Below are positions 21,930 to 34,200 of a DNA stretch of 64,000 bases, in pieces. The notes beneath the pieces are model-generated. The model had not been told where the DNA came from, ran no database searches, and was given only the letters and a program-made list of their open reading frames with translations. The stretch is taken from assembly GCA_009193035.1 (NCBI GenBank), contig SWDT01000187.1, positions 156,987 through 220,986 on the forward strand, written 5' to 3'. The stretch comes from Halicephalobus mephisto. Its lineage: Eukaryota; Nematoda; Chromadorea; Rhabditida; Panagrolaimidae. The translations under genes were made by a program, and so were the position numbers. The stretch's first letter is position 1, and each line of letters begins with the position of its first letter.

Positions 21930-21951
21930 GATTTAATTGCCCAAGTTTGAG
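21930..21951 (+). other. SL1-like spliced-leader sequence
   Basis: These 22 bases match the nematode SL1 leader at 20 positions, including the uninterrupted CCCAAGTTTGAG end; mismatches are at leader positions 2 and 10. The leader is followed by GC instead of the GT donor expected in an SL RNA gene, and no Sm-binding site or stem-loops of an SL RNA are obvious downstream. It may be a decayed SL RNA gene, or the 5' end of a reverse-transcribed trans-spliced mRNA. Confidence 0.5.
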
Positions 21952-22449
21952 GCGATAAAGAGACCGATATAAATCAATAGTAAGAAGGATTACTACGTTT
22001 AATGAATTAATTTATTGAACCTGAAGCGCGATATATAAAAATAAATTTAATAATTACGGTACAATCAACTTAATTTTTCACCAGTACACAATCGTAAGCC
22101 TCTCGTTAGTCCTCAGGGCATTTTTTTCGGGACCAACATTTTACAAATTTGCACTCGAATAAATAAATCCACGATCCAGAAAAAACATCCCTGAAGTTGG
22201 ATTAGTTTCAAAATGTCCGAAAAATATTTATCATCTTTTTTGCAAACGTTTATTTTTTGAATTTTCTTCCTTGTTTAAAATTTGAAGTTTTTCGATCAGA
22301 TAAAATTCCATCTTAGTTTCTTTACAAAAAATAAAATCACAGATTTTTTTGATTTTTTAGTCTGGCCATCTGGTGTTGAAAAAAGATAAATTTGATCGAC
22401 TAAATCCGTTCGCGATCATTTTATTTTCAAAGGTCAACAAAGTTCAAGA

Positions 22450-25400
22450 ATGAAAATTTTCATTTTTTTGTTGATCGTTTTTCCTTTTATTTTTGCAGAA
22501 AATCAACTTTTGTTTGTCCAAGTTGTTTGGAGACATGGGGACAGAGCCCCTGTGGGGAACTACCCCAAGGACCCCCATGGTGAAAGTTCCTGGCCTTTTG
22601 GATGGGGTGAATTGACGGAACTCGGGATGAGACAACAGTATTCTCTTGGAAAAATTCTAAGAAATCGGTATGTTCAAAGTTTGAAACATTCTCTTCTGAA
22701 CCCCAGATACAACCCCAAAGAAGTCTACATAAGATCAACCGATGTCAACAGAACTATCCTCTCGGCCATGGCTAATCTCGCCGGGATGTTCCCCGAAGGA
22801 AGACCAGGAATCGACTTCCCCGACAAAGGCGACATCTGGCCCAGTCACTGGACTCCAATCCCCGTTCACACTGTTCCGGAAAATGAAGACCATGTAAGTT
22901 CAATTACCGTAAAAATCAAGATTTTTTTTATTATCAATCATTAACTTCCAAAAAAAAAACAGAAAATTTTCTCAAAAATCTTTATTGATTCTGAAGAGAA
23001 AAATAATTTTAAAAACACTCGTTGTTCTCGAAAAGAAAGTTGAAAAATTTTGAAAACATTAATTGGTCTTCAAGAAAAAATAGAAAAATAGTTTTAAAAA
23101 TTTTATTAGTTTTGAAAAAAAAATAGGAAAATTTCAAAAATATGGACTGATCTTAAGAAAAACTAAAATTTTTCGTTTTGAGATCATCTGTTAGGTTTAA
23201 AACGAAATTCGGAAAATTTTCGTTTTGAGATTATTTACTAATATTGAAAAGAAAACTAGAATTTTTCTTTTCGAGAATGTTTATCAATCCTGAGAAGAAA
23301 ACTAAAATTTTTCGTTTCGAGATCATCTGTTAGGTTTAAAAGAAAATTCGGAAAATTTTCGTTTTGAGATTATTTACTAATATTGAAAAGAAAACTAAAA
23401 TTTTTCTTTTCGAGATTTTACCAGTCTTGAAAGGAAACTTGGAAAATTTTCGCTTTGAAATTATTTATCAATTTTGAAAACAAAGTTTAAAAACTTCCGT
23501 TCTAGGATAATCTAAAAAATGAAATTGTAGATAGGAAACATCTTGGCTCCTTGTCCTAGAGCCGATGAGCTCTCTGCATTCATCAAGAATAGTCCAGAAT
23601 ACAAGAAAACCGCCTCCCAATACCACGTAAGACTGTATCCCCTGAGGCAATGTTAACTTTTTTTAGGATTTCCTGCATTATGCTAGTCTCAACTCAGGGA
23701 AGGAATACAATCTTTCAACTATTTACGAACTCAACGACATTCATTACATTGAAGTGGGTTTCTTTGTGATTTCAGTCAAGTAAGATACTAAAAAAGTAAT
23801 AATACTGTAATATTCTCCGTGGTTGCTCGATCCAGAGATTACCAAATACGGTAGGCAATGGGTACCTAATAAAGGGGGAAGGTTCACCACTATGGGGCAG
23901 TCCACGGCCTGGGTCGCAGGTAGCAGCCCTCAGGGACTAGGAAAAGATCCTAAACAACTACATTAGCCACTCGGCGCAGTCCCTACGGCAGTTTACAAAC
24001 CACATCCTTGATTGCGGAAGAGTTTTAACCTTTTAACTGTAATATTCTTGTTAGGATAAGAAATAGAAGTATTTTAATAATCTTTATTAGAAAAATAAGA
24101 TATAGATAATAACTATTATATGACTTCCACACAAGACATCTGAGAATCTCATTCAGAATATACAGTATTCAATTTATGGTTTCGGACGCTATATTTTTAA
24201 AATATTTTTTGTATTGACAGTAATCAAATAATAGACAGGATTACATTGATGAAGAACTAACTGTTAAAATAGAAAACAGGAATTTAATAATAATGTTTAT
24301 TAGAACACTAAAAATACAATCTGTCTCCTCAACATAACTGCACTGGAAACTCATTCATGCTCTACAGTATTCTAGGTTCCTTGATGTTCAGGTTATCTCT
24401 CCGGGTCCTCTTTTTAGTATTGTTTTTGTATTGACAGTAATCTAATAATAGACAAGATTACATTGATGAAGAACTAACTGTTAAAATAGAAAATAGAAAT
24501 TTAATAATAATGTTTATTAGAACACTAAAAATACAATCTGTCTCCTCAACATAACTACGCTCGAGGCTCATTCATGCTCTACAATATTTTAGGTTCCTTG
24601 ATGTTCAAGTTATCTCTCCGGGTCCTCTTTTTAGTATTGTTTTTGTATTGACAGTAATCAAATAATAGACAAGATTACATTGATGAAGAACTAACTGTTA
24701 AGATAGAAAATAGAAATTTAATAATAATTTTTACTAAAAAAATAAAATAAATATACGATTATTAAAAATACTCCCACATAATACAACTGAAATTTTCTCC
24801 ATTGCTTACAGTATTCCAGCTCCCTGGGATTCAAGCTATTTCTTCAGCTTCCGTCTTCCTAGTTTATTTTTTTCCAACAATTTCCTAATTTTAAATTTAG
24901 ATAATTAAATTAAAATAACAAAACCTAATAGATTACTGTAGTATATGGATAATTGAAAATGAATTTTTAATTTTTTTCATTTTTTAAAATAAATTAATTT
25001 TTTTCACTTTTTTCACTTTTTAAAATAAATTAATTTTTTTCACTTTTTTTAATTTTTTAATGAATAAATTTTTAAATAAATTAATTTTTTTCCACTTTTT
25101 TAATAAATAATTTTTTTCATTTTTTAAGTAAATTAATTTTTTTTTTCACTTTTTTCATTTTTTTAATAAATAATTTTTGAAATTTTTGAAGAATTTTATT
25201 TTAGTCCTTGTATAATCTTTCTCAACCAAGCTGGATGACCGAGGATTTCGTCAGGACTTTGAGGAACTTGAGCAAGACCACAAATGAGTACTTTTACGGT
25301 ATCAGCAATCCCTATGTTCCTGAGTTGATCAGATTGAGAGGAGGTCAGTTAAAAATTCTTCCAAAAATACTGTATGATTATTTTAGGCAACATACTGAAA

Positions 25401-26322
25401 TCCTTAATCGACCACATGCAACAAAAACTTATCTGTATGAATTCCACAATTTCAGAATGTTCCTGGATGAAAAATCTTAAATATTATGCTTATTCCGCTG
25501 TTAGTTTTTTAAAATTTTAAAATTTTTTTTTATTATTTTAAAATTTTTTATTATTTATATTCTTTGTTTTTTTTTCATTTTTCTTATTTTTTTCCTTTTT
25601 TTTCTAATTTTTTATTTTTATTTTCTTTATTTTTTTTTCACATATCTTCGTTTTTTCTCTTCTTACATAAAAAACGTAATTTTTGGGTTAATAACAATTA
25701 TGAAATTTAACAAAAATGTGACAATTGTTGCATTTTTAATCAATATTTAACATTTGTGACGAAAATTAAAATAATAATATTAATTATTTCTATTTTTTTT
25801 TATGTCAAAAAGTTAAATTTTTTATATATACTTTTATTATTCTACTTTTTACTCCTTTTTCACTTTACTTTTTTTCTTTTTACTGTTATTCTTTTTTATT
25901 TATTTATTTTTTATTTTCTCTTTTTCGTACCTATGGTTTTTCGTCGATGTATATCTTGATTTTCTCAATTGCAGCACGACACTACTGTAGCAGCTCTTTT
26001 GACTACTTTTGGGGATGAAGAAAGAGTAATCCGAGGAGGTCTTCCTCACTACACGGCTTCTGTTGCTGTCGAACTTTGGGACGTTGATGGAATGGGACCT
26101 GCTGTCAGAATCCTGTTCCATTCCGCCTTCCACCGACAGTACCATGTGATCACTGACTTCACTAAGGGATGTCCTTTGGGAAGTGATTTTTGTCCTTTGG
26201 ATGTCTTCGTCAAGAGATCCAAAAAGTTCCTACCTGAGAACATCAAAGAGGAATGTCTGCCTAAGGGAATCAACAACACGAAACAAAGAAAATTCGAAAA
26301 ATTAAATGAAAATTTACTTTGA
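22450..26322 (+). CDS. Secreted histidine acid phosphatase
   Basis: Six exons join in phase: 22450-22893, 23531-23626, 23667-23753, 25205-25343, 25387-25499 and 25975-26322, giving 408 residues. A signal peptide (MKIFIFLLIVFPFIFA) precedes the mature start. The nucleophile motif RHGDRAP is at 28-34 (His29), and the proton-donor motif HDTT is at 294, preceded by YSA as in prostatic and lysosomal acid phosphatases. The family hydrolyses phosphomonoesters through a phosphohistidine; nematode members (the pho genes) are often gut-lumen enzymes. A Cys-rich C-terminus (TKGCPLGSDFCPLDVF) fits the usual disulfides. There is no C-terminal membrane anchor, so it is probably soluble and secreted or lysosomal. 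Introns 1 and 3 hold tandem repeats, and intron 3 also has a short interspersed insertion. Confidence 0.93.
22980..23520. repeat. Irregular tandem repeat in phosphatase intron 1
   Basis: Variants of GAAAAGAAAACTAAAATTTTTC and TTTTCGTTTTGAGATTATTT alternate with a period of about 55-60 bp, two of which form a longer duplication (23165-23300 and 23300-23420). No gene is seen inside. Confidence 0.6.
23817..24035. mobile_element. 219-bp insertion with 13-bp target-site duplication (SINE-like)
   Basis: ACTGTAATATTCT occurs directly before (23804-23816) and directly after (24036-24048) a 219-bp segment. The segment is far more GC-rich than the intron around it, with GGGTACCTAATAAAGGGGGA and CAGTCCACGGCCTGGGTCGC. 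Its size, composition and duplication point to retroposition. An A-box-like TAGGCAATGGG is present on the plus strand, but the B box is not clear. It is not related by eye to the SINE at 11821-12124. Confidence 0.75.
24055..24870. repeat. Tandem repeat, about 216-bp unit, nearly four copies
   Basis: Each unit has TTACATTGATGAAGAACTAA, TGTTTATTAGAACACTAAAA, CTGTCTCCTCAACATAAC and CCGGGTCCTCTTTTTAGTAT. The middle two copies are very similar and the outer ones diverged, as expected from unequal exchange. It lies within phosphatase intron 3. Confidence 0.85.
25665..25820. mobile_element. Diverged MITE-like element, copy 4
   Basis: The end ACATAAAAAACGTAATTTTT and the interior AACATTTGTGACGAAAATTAA are the reverse orientation of the family seen at 484-640. 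The right end is decayed (CAAAAAGTTAAATTTTTTA). It lies within phosphatase intron 5. Confidence 0.4.
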
Positions 26323-27143
26323 AATTTTTTGAATAAAATCAACTAATTGATTTCGTGCTAGGATATTTGGTAATTGTGATCTGTCCCGAAAACCATAAAA
26401 CGGTCAACATGGAAATCAAATCCGCAACTTGCTCGCAACGTTTCCGCAGATCGGCATTTTTAAATTTTTATTTATGTAAATTTCAAAAAAACAAAATTAA
26501 TAGTTTTTAAAATTTTCCGATCTTATATTTTCACAAATATTATATTATTAAATTTTTTTAATTATAAAAATTGAATCAAAAAATCAAATACAATCGATTA
26601 CTGTAGTATTTAAGAATTATATAATTTTAATTAATTTTAAAACTTCTTGATCTTACATTTTTACATATATTATATTATTAAATTTTTTTAATTATAAAAA
26701 TTAAACTAAAGAATCAAATACAATCGATTACTGTAGTGCCTAAGAATCAATGTTTTTTAATTTTTTTAAAATTATTATTTTTACTAATTTCTGAAAATTT
26801 TTCATTTTTTAAAAATTATTTTTAAAATTCTTCATATTTTTAAAATTATTTTTAAAATTTTTCTTTTTTTTAAATCATTTTTAAAATTTTTCATATTTTT
26901 TCAACAATTGTTTAAAAATTTTTCATTTTTTTTAATAATTGTTTAAAAATTTTTTATTTTTTTCTAAAAATCAATGACCGAAAAACATCTGGGCTTAGTA
27001 AATTGCAATTGTTTGCCATTTTGCAATCAAAATAAAAACCAGACAAGGGCACCTGACTCTTGGTCTTGTGGTCCCGATTAGCTCCAATAAAACAGAAAAC
27101 AATAATTTTTCGAAGAAAATCTTTTTGCGCTATCGATTACGAA
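26323..27143. other. AT-rich spacer
   Basis: Downstream of the phosphatase (an AATAAA lies at 26331). TACAATCGATTACTGTAGT plus flanks occurs twice (about 26588 and 26709) as a direct duplication of about 120 bp. TTGCTCGCAAC near 26429 is the reverse of a motif in the 30440-31060 array. Otherwise I see only A/T-run sequence. Confidence 0.4.
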
Positions 27144-29953
27144 ATGTACGAAAAAATTTATTTTTCAATTTTTTTTGTGATTTTTTTTTCAATTTTTGTG
27201 GATACTGTAAAACCGAGAATTTTCAACGGATGTGAAAATTACGAAAGAGTTTCCGGGATTACGGTAGTGAATTTTCCGCCGAAATTCCGAGAATTCAGAA
27301 GACCGTGGATCGAGAACCCGAAGACGACCAAGTTGTACACTTCCGAAGCCCTGACGTACAACTGGAACTGGCTCAAGGAACTTCAGATCAAGAGTCTAAA
27401 AATCACTTTGAACGATTTTCTGAATTTTTTGGAAAAAAACAATTGTCTTTTTGTTTTTTACGGCGAATCCGTCAAGGACGTCCTTCTGGGGTCGATAAAG
27501 GAAACAAGTCTTCTGAAGCTAGAAGGAGAATCCACTTGCGACGTCTTCAAAGTAATTAATTATTAATATACTGTTTAAAAAACTAAGAATACTTTTACAA
27601 AATAATCTTGAGGTGGATTTTTAAAAATAACTTACGTGACAATTTCGATTTTTTATGATTTCTTAATTTACATTTTTGAAGATATTTAAAAAATTTTTTT
27701 TTACTAAAATAATTTTTAAACGAATTTTTTAGAGATTTTTTTGCTAAAATGATCTTGAAACGAATTTTTAGATTTTTAGAAACAACTTACGTGACAATTC
27801 CGGACTTTCATGATTTTTTAATCTACATTTTTGAAGATATTTAAAAAATTTTTTTTACTAAAATAATTTTAGGACGAATTCTTAAAAACAACTTACGTGA
27901 CAATTCCGATTTTTTATAATTTCGTAATCTATATTTTTGAAGACATTTTTAAAATTTTTTTTACTAAAATAATTTTAGGACGAATTCTTAAAAACAACTT
28001 ACGTGACAATTTCGATTTTTTATGATTTCTTAATCTACATTTTTGAGGATATTTTTAAATTTTTTTTACTAAAATAATTTTAGGACGAATTCTTAAAAAC
28101 AACTTACGTGACAATTCCGATTTTTTATAATTTCGTAATCTACATTTTTGAAAATATTTTAAAAATTTTTTTTACTAAAATAATTTTAAGACGAATTTTT
28201 ATAAACAGCTTACGTGATAATTTCGATTTTGTTTGGTGGCTATTTCGAAATCTCATATGATGTCACAATCAAGTACTCTATTACGAAAAAGTAAAACTCG
28301 GTTTTTTTCGAAATTGTTTTGAAATAAATTTTTAAAATTTTCTAAAAACAAAAATATTTTATGTGAAAATTTTTATTTTAGATAGAAATTATTTTTTTAT
28401 TTTACAAAATTTCGTAATTAATCATTTTATTTAAAAAAAATTGAAATTTGATTTTTTTAGAATTTTTTAAAAACAAAAATATTTTATGTGAGAAATTTTT
28501 TTTGTACAATTTAAAAAAAATTTAAAATTATTTTTTTTATGAAATTTTAACTGAATTTTATCAAAATTGATTTAGGTCTATGATATCTGCAAGAGGAGAT
28601 TTGGCAAGCATCGGTGTGGAGTCCGTCCAAGTAGAGACTTCCATCGAGTGACGTTCGGGGTACAGGAGGACAACGACCAATTCCTCCAGGACATGATTGA
28701 TCCGATTACTGTAGCTCCCTGGAATTCCACTTTCAACCGTCCCGAGACCCAGTGGGAGTTCACCGCCAACGCCGTCGGCATTTACGACAACACTGCAGGA
28801 AAAGTGGTGAGTTTCATCGAGGGATCCATCAAGGACTTCATCGAGGGATTCATCGAGAAGTCCATTGACTACTTCGTCATCGATATCATTAAGGATTCCA
28901 TCTAGGACTTAATTAAATAATCCATCGAGGGATCCATCAAGGACTTCATCGAGGACTTAATCAAGGATAAATTTAATTTTTTTAGTTTTTCATCGATATG
29001 ACTGGAAAGAGTATCAGAGACGTCTGTAGACACACCATCGATTTCCCTGTGAAGGAAGAAAAATGGGGCACTTGGGCTTCTGGAAACCTCGTGAAAGTAT
29101 TACGGTACTTCAATCTGGTTGCTGACAGGTTCTACGCCCGGAAGGACGTTCGAGAATTTATTTTGAAAGAAACACGAAAAATTTTCAACAAAATTGTAAA
29201 TTTAATTTTTTTTAAATTTAATAATTTTTAAAATTTTAGAAATTTCAAGAATATTACTGTAGATTCGTTCGCGATGGAATTTTCAGTTTGGTTTTCACTG
29301 ATCCGGATACTGTAGTTTCGAAGTGCTACATCAGTGCTCCGGACAGCAGAAGACAAAGGATGATTACTGTACTCAACGACAGTATGACTCAGGATTTCGG
29401 ACCTTTTTGGGACAGAGAAATGCTCCCGGCAATCGAAAATCTGAATTTCATTTCTCTCTCAGATACTGATTTAGCTCAAATTCATCAACGTCGGACAATC
29501 CCCTCCTGGCCTAACTTCAGAATCCGAAATGAAAATTTTCAAACTTCTCAAGAATCTACAGTATCCAATGAAGCAGAATCTACAGTATCCAATGAAGCAG
29601 AATCTACAGTATCCAATGGAGCAAAATCTACAGTATCCAACGATGGATTAGAATCTACCGTACTCAACGATGAATTAGAATCTACAGTAACTTCGAGAAT
29701 AATTCTCACAAAAACGGAATATTTTTGGAAACTTGGAGGTACTGTAGAATCAACTACATCTAGGCCAGTTATTCCTTGGGGACTTTCGACACAGGATGTT
29801 TCTGTTTTTGAAGATTCGGGAAAAAAACCAGGAGGAATTTCTGTTTTTCCATGGACAGATCTCCCGATGGAAGTCCCCCCGATGGAAGACTATAATATAG
29901 ACGAATTTCCTAGTCGAAAAAGCGAAGATTACGCTCCCTATGGTGTCGAATAA
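27144..29953 (+). CDS. Unrecognised secreted protein with Ser/Thr repeat tail
   Basis: Four exons join in phase: 27144-27551, 28576-28806, 28986-29195 and 29240-29953, giving 520 residues. The start (MYEKIYFSIFFVIFFSIFVD) is a signal peptide or anchor. Residues 20-360 form a globular part with about eight spaced cysteines (NGCENYERV, NNCLFVFYG, GESTCDVF, YDICKRRFGKHRCGV, VCRHTIDF, YYCRFV, SKCYIS). No catalytic motif is visible and I do not recognise the family. At about 375-425 there are five copies of an octapeptide like ESTVSNEA, encoded by 24-bp repeats that each carry CTACAGTATCC. The C-terminal tail is Pro/Asp-rich. Intron 1 holds a long tandem repeat and intron 2 a 12-bp minisatellite. 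A nematode-specific extracellular protein is the best description. Confidence 0.75.
27620..28230. repeat. Tandem repeat, about 110-bp unit, about five copies
   Basis: In intron 1 of the unknown secreted gene. Units carry AACAACTTACGTGACAATTC, TTTTTTATGATTTCTTAATC and TTTACTAAAATAATTTTAGG. Confidence 0.8.
28807..28972. repeat. 12-bp-period minisatellite in an intron
   Basis: Begins with the donor GTGAGT and continues as CATCGAGGGATCCATCAAGG-type 12-bp units (CATCRAGGRNTY). Its reverse complement resembles the minisatellite at 14000-14240. The frame stays open through much of it, so intron retention would extend the protein for about 30 codons. Confidence 0.65.
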
Positions 29954-31251
29954 ATTCATAAATTTTTTAAATAAAAAAATAATTTTCAAATAAAAAGTTT
30001 TTTAACAATTTTTTTCTTAATTATAAAAACTATTAAAAAAGTAATTTTTTAATCATAAAATATTTTTAAAAAATATTAAAATAATTTTTAAATAAGTTTT
30101 TAAAAATTTTTTCTTAATTATAAAATTAAAAAAAATTATTTTTTAATTATAAAAATCTAAAAAAAAACAATTTTAATTATAAAAATTTAAAAAAAATTAT
30201 TTTTTAATTATAAAAATTTAAAAAAAATTATTTTTTACATCGTCTGATGTCAGATTCAAATTTTTTTCAAAATTGATAAAAACTAAAAAAAAATAATTAC
30301 AGTAACAATGTCTGTAAAAAAGTTGAAATTAAAATAAAATTGAGTTTTTGAATAAGAATTGGATTTGTTTACTTAAAATTTGCGAACAAACTGAAAATTC
30401 CAAAATCAATGTAAAATCTACAAAAATTTGAAGTTAAAAAATTCTATCAATCTGCTCAAATGTTGCGAGCAAATTGCAACTTTTTTTCTATTTTTGAAAA
30501 GTTTGCAGATATATAAAAATTAAAACAAATTTTACATTTATTTCGGAATTTTCAAAAATGTGAATAAAAAACTCGAAAAATCTGCTCAAATGTTGCGAGC
30601 AAACTGCAAATTTTATTGTATTTTTGAAAAGTTTGCAGATATATAAAAATTAAAACAAATTTTACATTTATTTCGAAATTTTCAAAAATGTGAATAAAAA
30701 ACTCGAAAAATCTGCTCAAATGTTGCGAGCAAATTGCAATTTTTATTGTATTTTCGAAAAATTTACAAATATAAATTTTAAAATTCAAACTGCAAATTTT
30801 ACTTTGATTTCGAAATTTTCAATAATTTAGATTTAAAAAACTCGATCAATCTGCTCAAATGTTGCGAGCAAACTGCAAATTTTATTCTATTTTCGAAAAA
30901 TTTACAAATATAAATTTTAAAATTCAAATAAACTGCAAATTTTCAAAAATGTGAATAAAAAATTCAATTAATCTGCTCAAATGTTGCGAGCAAATTGCAA
31001 CTTTTTTTCTTTTTTCGAAAAATTTACAAATATAAATTTTAAAATTCAAACTGTAAATTTTACTTTGATTTCGATGTTCAGTTATGTGCTTAGATATTGA
31101 ATAAATTACAAATTTTATTTTAATTTTAAAAACTACAAATAAAAATTTTAAAAATTCAATCTGTCAAAATTGCAAAAAATACATCTTAGATTTGATATTG
31201 ATCGCTTTATAGACCTCAGGACATGTTTTATCCGTTCCACCCGTGGGAATC
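29954..31251. repeat. Convergent spacer with about 125-bp tandem repeat (30440-31060)
   Basis: Between the 3' ends of the unknown secreted gene and the TXNDC11-like gene. After 300 bp of A/T runs, five units of about 120 bp follow, each with TCTGCTCAAATGTTGCGAGC, AAACTGCAAATTTT and TTTCGAAATTTTCAAAAATG. A minus-strand frame of 78 codons inside it is a by-product of the repeat. Confidence 0.75.
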
Positions 31252-34200
31252 CTAATCACTGAAATTCAATCCAAAATGATTATACAGTAACCATCTAACG
31301 AATAATGAATCTTTAATTACTTGATTTTCTTTTTTTTCGTTTAATTTTTTTCCGGATTCCAACAACGACAGTACGTTATCCAGATGCAGAGCCGCTCTTT
31401 TTTGTAAAATTCTTCTTTGAATGGCTATTCTTAGAAAATTCAATCTGACTCCAGATGTCATTGTTGCTTTTCTGGATTCATGAAATCTCGTTATTCTTAA
31501 TTTTCTCAAATCTGCTTCAATATTCGACGAAAATTTTTTAAGTTTCATTTTGTTTTTTCGAATACAGACAGACGAACAAGACGACAAAGCTATTCTCCAT
31601 CTCAATTCCGGTTGGCATCTCGAAAGCACAAAAGCCAGGATATTCGGGATCGTGAATGGGAGTTCATTGGGATACCTGGAGGAATCCAATTGACGAGCAG
31701 GAAAGAACATCAAAGCTGGAACCCGTTCAAAAGAATACTGGTACAGTAACTCGTTCCTCATTGTATCAATTCTAAAATTCCACAATTATTTCATAATTTT
31801 AAAAATTGTATATTTCTGAATTTCCAAGCAGAACTTTGTCAGATTTATTTTTTTATATTTTTACAATGTGCTATTGAAATCCATTCGTTCTCTTTTTTCG
31901 GAAATTTTAAAACTAAAATCTTCTAGAAATTCGTATTGAGAAAATTGTATAAAATATTTCTAATTTCTAACAGTAAATTACAGTATGATTAGTTCCAAAA
32001 TTCATGTTGAAAAAATTTCAAATATTTTTAATTTTTAACAATAAATTACAGTATGATTTAAAATAGTTCCGAAAATTCATGTTGAAAAATTTCAAGTATT
32101 TTTAATTTCTTTAATAATATAATTTCTAAATTAAAATTAAAACTTACTTGTAAAATTTAATTTGTTCATTAAATTCACTAAAATACAGAGCTACAGAATG
32201 CAAAATATAATTCAAAACTGCACTTGGTCCATGAATTTGTCCACCAGTAAAAAAAACAATACTGTCGTGATTTTTCTTTTTTAATAAAAAATTTTCAAAA
32301 ATTTCTGTTGATAAATTTTCTATTTTTTTATTTTTTTTTTTAATTAATTTTTCTGAAAACTTAATTTTTTTAAGTTTATTAAAATGAAAATTTTTAATAA
32401 AATTAATTAAGGATTTCGTTGATAAATTTTCTAAACTATAATGTTCTTCTCTTTTAGTAGATACAATCGTCATCAAATCCGGTTTTAATCTTTCATCCAT
32501 ATTGAAGTAGGATTCATTAATTAAATTCCAATTTTTAATAAAGAATTTTCCTATTTTTTTATCAATTAAAATAAATTTCAAAGTTTCATTTCCATGACAT
32601 CCAAATCCTTTTATCCCTTCGATATCCGATTCATAAATACTGTTCGAGGCTTTCGTTGCTAAATTCGATGTTTTTTTTTGTAACCTGTACCATTCACATT
32701 CCAATTTTGTTTCCCATCCAATTTTGAAGTTATTTAAATTTTCAAATTTCCTTCGAAAATTGCAACATTTCTTCGATATTAATGAAATTCCAAAAATTTT
32801 AAATAACGAATTACAGTATACTTCATTACTTAAATCCATTGATGAATTTTTTTCTTTACAAATCCCGGTTTTTTTGATGACTTCACAACATGGAGAAACA
32901 TCTTCCAAATTTAACGCTGATTTTTTGCATGAATTTTGAGTTTGAATAATTCTGTCCAAATCCAGAGAATATCCCGGATATAGTAAATCTTGTTCTTTTT
33001 CACATTCAAAATAAGATTTAACAACATTTCTCAAAATTTTCGTTGACTTTGATTCCGCAAATCCACCGTAATCAGTCGTAAATAACAGGGCTGTCGGAGA
33101 TTCATTCAAAAATTTGAATAATTGTTCTGATTTTCCTCCAGATTCCAAGTTATCCAGATGAAGCCATGGAATATCTACGGTGTAATTTTCTTTTTCAATT
33201 TTAGTTTCAATCCAATTTAAAATATCTTCCGATGTTGTTACTTTCACTACCGTAAACGCCGTTCCTAGGGGTTTTTTGGATTTTTCATAGTTACCGTACA
33301 CCCGGATTCTGTTCGTCCAGTCAAGTTCTAGTGCTTTTGCCACTTCAGCATTCTGAATTACCACAAACTTTGTTGATCCAAATTTATCAACTAAAACAAT
33401 TTCCAATAAAAACTAAAAAATTAAAAATACTTACAATTCGATCCTGACTTCAATGCTGTAGCTACAAAAGTCGTGTATTCTTTGAATGTATTTTCTGACT
33501 AAAAATTTAAAAAATCAAAACAAATCTAAAAAATTAAAACAAATTCAAAAAATCCAAAAATTTAAAAACTAAAATAAAAAATATAAAAACTTAAAAATTA
33601 AAATAACTTCAAAAAATTAAACTTACCGTAATAGGGAAATATCCAATCACCAAGTACTTAAATTCTTTAAAATCTTTCTGTAAATCTTCTAAGTCATATA
33701 GCTTCACAACCGGTTTTAATAAATGTCTCACAAATCTGAAATTAATTTTTTTTTAAATTTTCTCAATATAATTAATTTTCTTTAATAATTTGTAATTTTT
33801 TAAATTTTCTCAATATAATTAATTTTTTAATATTTTCTAGTTTTTCAAATTTTTTAAATATAATTAATTTTTTTTAATATTTTCTAATTTTTTAAATTTT
33901 CTGAATATAATTAAATTTTTCTATTTTTTTAAATTTTTTCAATGTAATTAAATTTTTCTAATTTTTTGAATTTTCTGAATATAATTAAATTTTTCTATTT
34001 TTTTAAATTTTTTCAATGTAATTAAATTTTCCTAATTTTTTTAAATTCTCACCTAAACATTCCAATGGCAGTCTGTGGTCCATTATATTGAACAAAAGTG
34101 TTTCCAACATATCCAACAATAACAGGATAAGAATAAAGTTTGAAAGCCTTTCTACATTTACCGTATTTAGTATTACAGTTAACTGCCGAAAATTTAATTG

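Larger units (their letters stand above)
21237..22449. other. Spacer between metalloprotease and acid phosphatase genes
   Basis: Contains a two-copy direct repeat (listed at 21478-21840) and the SL1-like sequence at 21930-21951. The last 450 bp up to the phosphatase ATG are probably its promoter; I see no distinctive site in it. Confidence 0.4.

Noticed and set aside
30552..30788. 78-codon minus-strand ORF
   Set aside because: Encoded by the 125-bp tandem repeat between convergent genes.
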